From: Methanoregulaceae archaeon
GTDB taxonomy: Archaea; Halobacteriota; Methanomicrobia; Methanomicrobiales; Methanospirillaceae
Direction of reading: 5' to 3'
DNA: 5,188 nt
Assembly: GCA_025453715.1 (NCBI GenBank)
Contig: JALOPT010000132.1
Location: 1-5,188 of the forward strand
Made by a program: the position numbers and the translations under genes. Below, piece by piece: positions 1 to 4,194 of the stretch. Position 1 is the stretch's first letter, and the number at the start of each line of letters is the position of its first letter. The notes beneath the pieces were generated by a model. The model ran no database searches. It was not told where the DNA came from and was given only the letters and a program-made list of their open reading frames with translations.

Positions 1-239
1 CCGGATGGGAAAATTCCAATATAGGCTCCTGTATCCAGCCAGCCTGCAGCATAGGCAAAGCTTGCTACTGTATTCACAGGGTCATCTTTGGCCATAAAAC
101 GACCGCCGTCAGCAAGATAACACTGGGCCATCCCGAATATATCGTCCCCCACGAGTCCAAGCAGGCTATCGGGTGCAGCAAGAATCGATGAATGTTCCAG
201 AATGATTGATAAATTCTTATGGAAGAGTTTGATTTCCAT
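1..239 (-). CDS. DUF357 family protein, C-terminus cut by the window edge
   Basis: The reading frame starts at an ATG at 239 on the minus strand and is still open at base 1, giving 79 complete codons. The protein matches my memory of DUF357, a small, mostly helical archaeal domain of unknown function. The diagnostic part is residues 38-76: a Tyr-Leu-Ala-Asp-Gly-Gly-Arg-Phe helix, then Lys-Asp-Asp-Pro starting a second helix, then Phe-Ala-Tyr-Ala-Ala-Gly-Trp-Leu-Asp-Thr-Gly-Ala-Tyr-Ile-Gly-Ile-Phe. The family pattern is roughly Y..DA..FL..GD...A...YA.GWLDAG..LG. A good Shine-Dalgarno match (GGAGGTG at 256-250, 10-nt spacer) supports the start. The first 23 bp overlap the end of dph5, so the two are probably co-transcribed and translationally coupled. 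Only a few residues are likely missing. The family assignment is fairly secure; the biochemical role is unknown. Confidence 0.8.
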   Translation of the reverse strand, partial: MEIKLFHKNLSIILEHSSILAAPDSLLGLVGDDIFGMAQCYLADGGRFMAKDDPVNTVASFAYAAGWLDTGAYIGIFPS

Positions 240-984
240 ACCCGGCAAACACCTCCAGGTATTCGCGCTCCATATCATGGAGGCCGGCAGGGATCACAAG
301 GATATGCAATGGGCCGCCAAAATCTGTGTTCCTCATAATCTCTGCACTCCCTGCCCTTATACCAGGGTTTCCTGAACCTGCCCTTGCTATCCCGATATAA
401 CAGGGGATCTGAAAACCTGATTTAAAAGTCATTGGTTCAAGTAGATTTACCGCTTCGGAAATTGTCATGTAGCGGCTCTCCTGGATGTCGAGGTAGACAA
501 TAGTGTGCAGGTTATCAGTCATGTTTTTTCCGATGACCCCCGCAGGTGTTGTCGGGCACCATTTTCCGTGAGGAAACGGAAGGGAACAGGACTTCCCAAA
601 CCGGTAGTTCTGCAGGCCGGAGAGACCACATACGGCGGATACTATTGATGAACCATGAATAATCTCAGTTTTTTCCTCCATATGTGCAGCCCGTATCCGC
701 AGGTCAATGTGGGTAGTAGAGACCATCGGATCCCCTCCGGTGAGGAAGACCACGTTGTTTGAAACGGCGTTTTTAAGGAACATTTCAGGGTGTTGTTCCA
801 CATCTTCCCGTTTCAGGATCACCAGTTCTTTTCCATAGTAACTAACCATCTCTTCAGGTGAAGTCCCGGTAAGGAGTGAGGTATAGGCCTCAAGGTACAC
901 CATATCTGCATTTCGAATAGCTTTCAGACCTTTCGCTGAAATATCTTCAATATCATAAAGGCCAAGTCCTACAAACGTAAGCAT
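217..984 (-). CDS. dph5: Diphthine synthase (EF-2 diphthamide methyltransferase)
   Basis: This 255-residue protein is full length for archaeal Dph5. The family uses S-adenosylmethionine to methylate the modified histidine of elongation factor 2, making diphthine, the second stage of diphthamide synthesis in the cytoplasm. It belongs to the tetrapyrrole-methylase fold. Visible signatures are the N-terminal strand and glycine loop Phe-Val-Gly-Leu-Gly-Leu-Tyr-Asp (4-11), Tyr-Leu-Glu-Ala-Tyr-Thr (30-35), the cofactor-binding Gly-Gly-Asp-Pro-Met-Val-Ser-Thr loop (83-90), His-Gly-Ser-Ser-Ile (110-114), Phe-Gly-Lys-Ser-Cys-Ser-Leu-Pro-Phe-Pro (129-138), and the C-terminal Gly-Gly-Pro-Leu-His-Ile-Leu-Val-Ile-Pro-Ala-Gly-Leu-His strand and turn (223-236). 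The ATG at 984 places the canonical N-terminus exactly and has GGTGA at 996-992 upstream with 7 nt between. The gene overlaps the DUF357 gene by 23 bp. The radical SAM and Dph2-type partners of diphthamide synthesis are not in the window. Confidence 0.95.
   Translation of the reverse strand: MLTFVGLGLYDIEDISAKGLKAIRNADMVYLEAYTSLLTGTSPEEMVSYYGKELVILKREDVEQHPEMFLKNAVSNNVVFLTGGDPMVSTTHIDLRIRAAHMEEKTEIIHGSSIVSAVCGLSGLQNYRFGKSCSLPFPHGKWCPTTPAGVIGKNMTDNLHTIVYLDIQESRYMTISEAVNLLEPMTFKSGFQIPCYIGIARAGSGNPGIRAGSAEIMRNTDFGGPLHILVIPAGLHDMEREYLEVFAGYGNQTLP
250..256 (-). promoter_or_regulatory. Shine-Dalgarno site of the DUF357 gene, inside dph5
   Basis: GGAGGTG on the minus strand lies 10 nt before the ATG at 239 and within the last codons of dph5. 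It is the strongest ribosome binding site in the window. It decides the start of the DUF357 gene and points to translation from the dph5 message. Confidence 0.7.
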
Positions 985-1046
985 ACTATTTTCACCACCA
1001 ATTATTGAATTTTTTCAGGTTACCCGGACATCCTGGTTTCCTGTGA

Positions 1047-1067
1047 GCGTTGAAACGCATAACGTTT
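1047..1067. other. Cluster of overlapping small dyads upstream of dph5
   Basis: In the 96-bp gap between the unknown gene and dph5, two dyads share bases. One is GCGTT-GA-AACGC (1047-1058). The other is AAACG-CATAA-CGTTT (1053-1067), which contains the palindrome AACGTT. They cannot both form in one RNA. The cluster lies 63-83 nt before the dph5 start. It could be an operator, a small RNA structure or chance. No T-tract follows on the minus strand, so it is not a convincing terminator. Confidence 0.3.
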
Positions 1068-1080
1068 AGCAGCGTGTTCG

Positions 1081-1692
1081 TCAACATTCCGATTCAGATT
1101 CCGTGCTTTCGTCACAATAAAGGGCTGATTTACGGGGTCCGGTATATTCCTCTTCAGTGCACCATACAACAAAACGAGTAATTTCCGGGGAAAAGACAGT
1201 TGTATTTCCAAGAGCGATACCTTGTTCTACCGGATCTGCAGATACGAGGTGCCCGCGACGAATGATATAAAGGCGGCGGAATGGCCAGTCTTCTTCAGGT
1301 TTGATCTCCCGGTCGTAATAGATCTGCCTTGAAAGTGCAAGTGTACAGTAATTTCCACTCGGAAACTCGAAAAGTACATCCTGCATATAGCGACGTATAT
1401 ACCAGCGAAGTTCTCCGGCTATGGACAGGCCGCTGACAAGCGATTCGATGGGAATGATTACTCCTCCAGGTCTCTCTGTCGGGTGATAAAACCGTAAGGC
1501 ATTCCTGGATGTCTCAGAAGCATAGAGTGTCTGATACAGGTTAATACCTTCACGCTGGAGAAAGAATACATTCATTTGAGCTATTCCAAGTGAATAATCA
1601 GTTTTCATTAATAAAATACTGCACTGTAATACTACCTGGGTGGCATCCTGCAGGGAAATATATCTGGGAACCGACTGCCTAGTTGAAAACAT
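1081..1692 (-). CDS. Hypothetical protein of 203 residues, no family recognised
   Basis: I do not recognise this protein. It appears soluble, with no signal peptide or membrane segment. It has a mixed pattern of short hydrophobic strands and charged turns through residues 18-180, for example Gly-Gly-Val-Ile-Ile-Pro-Ile-Glu-Ser-Leu (76-85), an aromatic and basic stretch Leu-Arg-Trp-Tyr-Ile-Arg-Arg-Tyr (95-102), and Trp-Pro-Phe-Arg-Arg-Leu-Tyr-Ile-Ile-Arg-Arg-Gly (136-147). The end is very acidic and serine rich, closing with Glu-Cys. There are five cysteines (24, 116, 178, 193, 203), not arranged as a zinc finger or iron-sulfur motif. Codon use and the uninterrupted length over 600 bp support a real gene. 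The ATG at 1692 has only a weak upstream AAAGGA. It lies 157 bp after PAN and 96 bp before dph5 on the same strand; neither neighbour reveals its job. Confidence 0.75.
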   Translation of the reverse strand: MFSTRQSVPRYISLQDATQVVLQCSILLMKTDYSLGIAQMNVFFLQREGINLYQTLYASETSRNALRFYHPTERPGGVIIPIESLVSGLSIAGELRWYIRRYMQDVLFEFPSGNYCTLALSRQIYYDREIKPEEDWPFRRLYIIRRGHLVSADPVEQGIALGNTTVFSPEITRFVVWCTEEEYTGPRKSALYCDESTESESEC

Positions 1693-1720
1693 TAAGAATT
1701 CCTTTTATTAAGTTATTATT

Positions 1721-1768
1721 GATTTAAAGAACCCAGGATGGTGGTTAAAACGTGAAGGTCTTATAACC
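1721..1768 (-). promoter_or_regulatory. Two candidate TATA-like boxes upstream of the 203-residue gene
   Basis: Two archaeal TATA-like elements lie in the 157-bp gap after PAN. TTTAAATC around 1729-1721 sits about 33 nt before the ATG at 1692, so it would give an almost leaderless transcript. GGTTATAAG around 1768-1760 would give a leader of about 45 nt that includes the weak AAAGGA ribosome binding site. Which one is used cannot be told from sequence. Confidence 0.35.
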
Positions 1769-1849
1769 AGGCCGGAATTAATTGGGAACTTTCAAAAATG
1801 GTTTGGAATCAAGGACAGACATAGATATTTTTTGGTATCTTTGAGGAAT

Positions 1850-3010
1850 TCAGGTGTACATCCGGTCATCGAAAGCGCTTTCGTTCCTGACCTTCCGCAC
1901 CGCCGCAAGAAAATCTTCTGCAATAACTTCGTCTGCTTCCTTTCTTACTGCAATCATTCCCGCTTCCCTGCAAATCGCCTGGACTTCCGCACCGGTCGAG
2001 TTCTCGGTGAGGTCAGCAATCTCCTCAAGAGAAACGCCTTCCAGACGGAGTTTGGAGGAGTGGATTTTCAGGATTTCCAGCCTCGAATCCCGGTCGGGTA
2101 GCGGGATCTCAATAACACGGTCGAACCTTCCCGGCCTGAGAAGTGCCGGATCAAGCATATCAACCCTGTTAGTCGCCGCCATTATCCGCACATCTCCCCG
2201 GTTATTAAAACCGTCCATCTCGGCGAGGAGTTGCATCAGGGTCCTTTGAACTTCCGCACTGCCAGACGTCCCGTCATTTGTCCTCGTACTTCCAACCGCG
2301 TCAATTTCATCGATAAATACGATAGATGGCGCCCGTTCACGGGCAAGTGTGAACAGCTCGCGCACCAACTGTGCACCTTCGCCGATGTATTTATGGACAA
2401 GTTCGCTCCCGGACATTCTTATGAACGTGGCCCTGGCCTGGTGGGCAACCGCCTTGGCTATCAGGGTTTTCCCTGTTCCGGGAGGTCCGTAAAGAAGAAT
2501 GCCTTTTGGGGGCTCAACGCCGATCCTCTCGAATATTTCCGGCCTTGTGAGTGGGTATTCCACTGATTCCCGTACTTCTTCAATTTCTTTTAAAAGCCCG
2601 CCAATTTGTTTGAACGTTACACTGGGGGACTCTTCAAGTTCCATCACCCTGACGCGTGAATCAAAAACGTTACCTACAATTTTGACAATGGAGAGCGCAT
2701 TGTTTACCGCGACTTTCGTCCCGGGTTTCAGTTCTTTTCCAATTTCCGCACTCACGTGTGTCAGGTATTCCTGGTTGTTACCCTGCTGTCGTAAATAGAC
2801 CTCCCCGTTCTCAAGGATATCGACGACGACCGCGATGAACAGAGGCATACGTTTTAATTGGGCATTTTCACGTTTCAGCTGTGTATTATCCCGTAAGAGT
2901 TCGTCATTTTTTATTTTAACTTCCAGAAGCTGAGCTTCAACATCCTGGAGCCTGAGCTTCAATTTCAGCTCCCCTTCGTTCAGGGGGTTATTTATGACGG
3001 TCTCTTCCAT
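1850..3010 (-). CDS. pan: Proteasome-activating nucleotidase (PAN), AAA+ ATPase
   Basis: PAN is the archaeal homologue of the 26S proteasome ATPases. It forms a hexameric ring that unfolds proteins and feeds them into the 20S proteasome. From the ATG at 3010 the protein has 386 residues, slightly short for the family (about 400-430), mainly at the N-terminus. In order: a coiled coil (about 14-54); an OB domain starting near Pro56, in the place of the conserved cis-proline that arranges the coils in pairs; then the AAA+ domain. The latter shows Walker A GPPGTGKT (175-182), pore loop Tyr-Ile-Gly (208-210), Walker B IVFIDE (230-235), sensor 1 Asn281 and arginine fingers Arg292 and Arg295. The chain ends in Met-Tyr-Thr, an HbYX motif used to dock on and open the proteasome gate. 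An in-frame TTG at 3028 would add six residues; I prefer the ATG because of the TATA box spacing. The proteasome subunit genes are not in the window. Confidence 0.96.
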   Translation of the reverse strand: MEETVINNPLNEGELKLKLRLQDVEAQLLEVKIKNDELLRDNTQLKRENAQLKRMPLFIAVVVDILENGEVYLRQQGNNQEYLTHVSAEIGKELKPGTKVAVNNALSIVKIVGNVFDSRVRVMELEESPSVTFKQIGGLLKEIEEVRESVEYPLTRPEIFERIGVEPPKGILLYGPPGTGKTLIAKAVAHQARATFIRMSGSELVHKYIGEGAQLVRELFTLARERAPSIVFIDEIDAVGSTRTNDGTSGSAEVQRTLMQLLAEMDGFNNRGDVRIMAATNRVDMLDPALLRPGRFDRVIEIPLPDRDSRLEILKIHSSKLRLEGVSLEEIADLTENSTGAEVQAICREAGMIAVRKEADEVIAEDFLAAVRKVRNESAFDDRMYT

Positions 3011-3054
3011 GTTACTAATATATTTCAATTTTCATACATATATCAGGTGCGATT
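3011..3054. promoter_or_regulatory. Divergent promoter region between pan and the dehydratase subunit gene
   Basis: The 44-bp AT-rich gap carries two TATA-like boxes in crossed order. TAATATATTT (3016-3025) suits the plus-strand gene, about 35 nt before its GTG. GATATATGT on the minus strand (3044-3036) suits pan, about 30 nt before its ATG. Each box lies near the expected start site of the other gene. The predicted pan transcript is leaderless or nearly so. The plus-strand gene has AGGTG at 3045-3049, 5 nt before its GTG. Box positions are read by eye. Confidence 0.5.
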
Positions 3055-3465
3055 GTGATATTTCGAGGCAGGGGGATTGCAAAAGGGTGTGCATCAGGTG
3101 AACTACTGGTTAGTCCTGAGCCGATATCGTTTTTGTCAGGCGTGAACCCTGACACCGGTGAGGTTGTTGAAAAAGGACACCCTCTTGAGGGTCAGAACAT
3201 CACAGGCAGGGTAATTGCATTCGATCACGGAAAAGGCTCCACGGTCGGATCATATGTCATTTATGCCCTTTCCAAAAACGGACATGCTCCTGCTGCGATA
3301 GTAAATACCGAGGCCGAACCGATTATTGCGGTTGGCGCAATAATGGGTGGGATTCCGATGATTGACAGGATAGGGGTCCCTGTCATGCAGCTTAAGCCTG
3401 GTGTATTAGCAACAGTAAACGGGGATACCGGAGAACTTATTTACGAAGAAATCTCCCCGGGATAA
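3055..3465 (+). CDS. Phosphomevalonate dehydratase small subunit (aconitase X swivel domain, DUF126)
   Basis: This 136-residue protein matches the DUF126 family, the small subunit of archaeal mevalonate 5-phosphate dehydratase. With a large DUF521 (aconitase X) subunit carrying the iron-sulfur cluster, it converts mevalonate 5-phosphate to trans-anhydromevalonate 5-phosphate in the archaeal mevalonate pathway, supplying isoprenoids for membrane lipids. Visible signatures are Gly-Arg-Gly-Ile-Ala-Lys-Gly near the N-terminus (5-11), Gly-Val-Asn-Pro-Asp-Thr-Gly-Glu-Val (29-37), Gly-Lys-Gly-Ser-Thr-Val-Gly-Ser-Tyr (59-67, the conserved serine loop at the active-site interface), Ala-Pro-Ala-Ala-Ile-Val-Asn (78-84) and a closing Asn-Gly-Asp-Thr-Gly-Glu strand (122-127). 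The start is GTG with AGGTG upstream, and it gives the expected family N-terminus. The large subunit is not adjacent: PAN lies on one side and a lipoprotein on the other. Confidence 0.9.
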   Translation: MIFRGRGIAKGCASGELLVSPEPISFLSGVNPDTGEVVEKGHPLEGQNITGRVIAFDHGKGSTVGSYVIYALSKNGHAPAAIVNTEAEPIIAVGAIMGGIPMIDRIGVPVMQLKPGVLATVNGDTGELIYEEISPG

Positions 3466-3505
3466 CTTCAAAAGGATGAAGTAGTACCTGGCCGAATCCA
3501 GTTTT
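3465..3505 (+). other. Short spacer with two small hairpins before the lipoprotein gene
   Basis: Between the dehydratase subunit and the lipoprotein lie two small inverted repeats. ACTTCA-AAAGG-ATGAAGT-like pairing (3465-3482) gives a 6-bp stem. CTGG-CCGAAT-CCAG (3488-3501) gives a 4-bp stem followed by TTTT directly before the ATG. No Shine-Dalgarno match lies at the usual distance and no clear TATA box is seen. The stems are short and may be chance. Confidence 0.25.
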
Positions 3506-3934
3506 ATGAAAAGATTTGTATTCATTGGTATTCTGGTTCTTGTGACGATCCTGATAGCAGGGTGTTCCTCTGTTCCCGCTCCTTCCGCAGGGCAGGGGCA
3601 GAGTGCCACCGGGTCTATGTCGACCGGACCCGTTGTAACGCTCCCTGTGGCTTCTTCTGTTGATGTCCTGGTCATGCAGAAAGACTCGGTTTATTCAACC
3701 GTCGATGTCGTATTTGGTGGTGGAAACGGGCAGGTCATGGTCAGCTCATGTGATGTGACATTTACACGAAGTGACGGGAGTTCTGAAACAAGGAAGTTAA
3801 AGCCTGAAAAAGGGGAGACCATTACGTTTCAGGGGACCAGGGGGACAGACCGTGTTGAAGTATCTGTAACAATGAAGGACGGAAAGACCTATAAGATTGT
3901 TGACCAGCAAGTCCCCTACCGGACCCGTGCATGA
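3506..3934 (+). CDS. Small predicted lipoprotein of unknown function
   Basis: This 142-residue protein begins with a lipoprotein signal: Met-Lys-Arg, a hydrophobic core (4-17), then the lipobox Leu-Ile-Ala-Gly-Cys with Cys20 as the predicted lipidation site. A low-complexity linker rich in Ser, Gly, Pro and Thr (21-48) follows, and then a compact domain of about 90 residues (50-142). That domain has alternating polar and hydrophobic residues typical of a beta sandwich, for example Val-Glu-Val-Ser-Val-Thr-Met-Lys-Asp-Gly-Lys-Thr-Tyr. It should sit on the outer face of the cytoplasmic membrane. I do not recognise the family; small Cys-anchored beta proteins of this build are common in methanogens. 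The ATG is the only start in frame before an upstream TAG (3482-3484). It lies 40 bp after the dehydratase subunit and may share its transcript. A terminator-like hairpin follows. Confidence 0.8.
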   Translation: MKRFVFIGILVLVTILIAGCSSVPAPSAGQGQSATGSMSTGPVVTLPVASSVDVLVMQKDSVYSTVDVVFGGGNGQVMVSSCDVTFTRSDGSSETRKLKPEKGETITFQGTRGTDRVEVSVTMKDGKTYKIVDQQVPYRTRA

Positions 3935-3951
3935 GTATTACTGTTAATAAC

Positions 3952-3993
3952 TGCCCCTGATGGGATAAAAAGTCATCCGGGCAATTATTTTTT
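3952..3993 (+). terminator. Probable transcription terminator after the lipoprotein gene
   Basis: TGCCC (3952-3956) pairs with GGGCA (3979-3983). An inner GATG/CATC stem (3959-3962 with 3974-3977) is separated from it by a small internal loop. A T-rich run follows, with six T at 3988-3993 and more T-rich sequence to about 4001. Archaeal termination relies mostly on the T-run, so the T-tract is the stronger part of the evidence. It begins 17 bp after the lipoprotein stop. Confidence 0.6.
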
Positions 3994-4194
3994 GATTTAT
4001 TATCCTGTTACTCAATAAGTGAATTTATAGTGAGCCGGTTAACTAACCCCGTTTTTATTGATAGCATGCTGAATGCGTATTGGGTTAATCTCCCTATCCC
4101 TTCAGAGATGACCCCCACAACCTTGTCCGGGACACTTTTTCTTATTGTTTACGGGATGAATTGATTACTAACCGGATAGAATGGAAAGAGGTTG
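3994..4194 (+). promoter_or_regulatory. Leader or promoter region of the radical SAM gene
   Basis: This 200-bp gap holds no convincing gene. A TATA-like AATTTATAG (4022-4030) would start a transcript near 4055 with a leader of about 140 nt. Just after the box lies the dyad GGTTA-AC-TAACC (4037-4048). CCGGTTA (4035-4041) recurs as its inverse TAACCGG (4169-4175), and GGTTA appears again at 4083-4087. A 32-codon frame from ATG 4066 to TGA 4164 has no Shine-Dalgarno site and is weakly supported. GGAAAGAGGT (4183-4192) precedes the ATG of the radical SAM gene. Confidence 0.35.

Noticed and set aside
1020..1211. Minus-strand frame of 63 codons across the end of the 203-residue gene
   Set aside because: It overlaps the better supported gene in another frame, has no ribosome binding site and shows no recognisable sequence.
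1801..1849. Possible terminator after pan on the minus strand (AGATA/TATCT around an A-rich loop)
   Set aside because: The stem is 5 bp of mostly weak pairs and no T-tract follows directly. The only T-run nearby is five bases and lies about 40 nt further on.
1832..2798. Several plus-strand open frames (1832-2101, 1854-2249, 2231-2566, 2499-2798)
   Set aside because: They lie antisense to pan, whose identity is certain, and translate to low-quality Ser/Arg-rich sequence typical of antisense shadows.
3406..3675. Minus-strand frame of 89 codons
   Set aside because: It is antisense to the end of the dehydratase subunit and the start of the lipoprotein, and has no family resemblance.
3943..3951. 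GTTA-A-TAAC palindrome just before the terminator
   Set aside because: It is short, AT-rich and located downstream of a gene, so it is likely chance despite its likeness to the GGTTA dyads further on.
4066..4164. 32-codon plus-strand frame that might be a leader peptide
   Set aside because: It has no Shine-Dalgarno site and no recognisable sequence, and frames of this length arise easily by chance. It is kept only as a note in the leader region.
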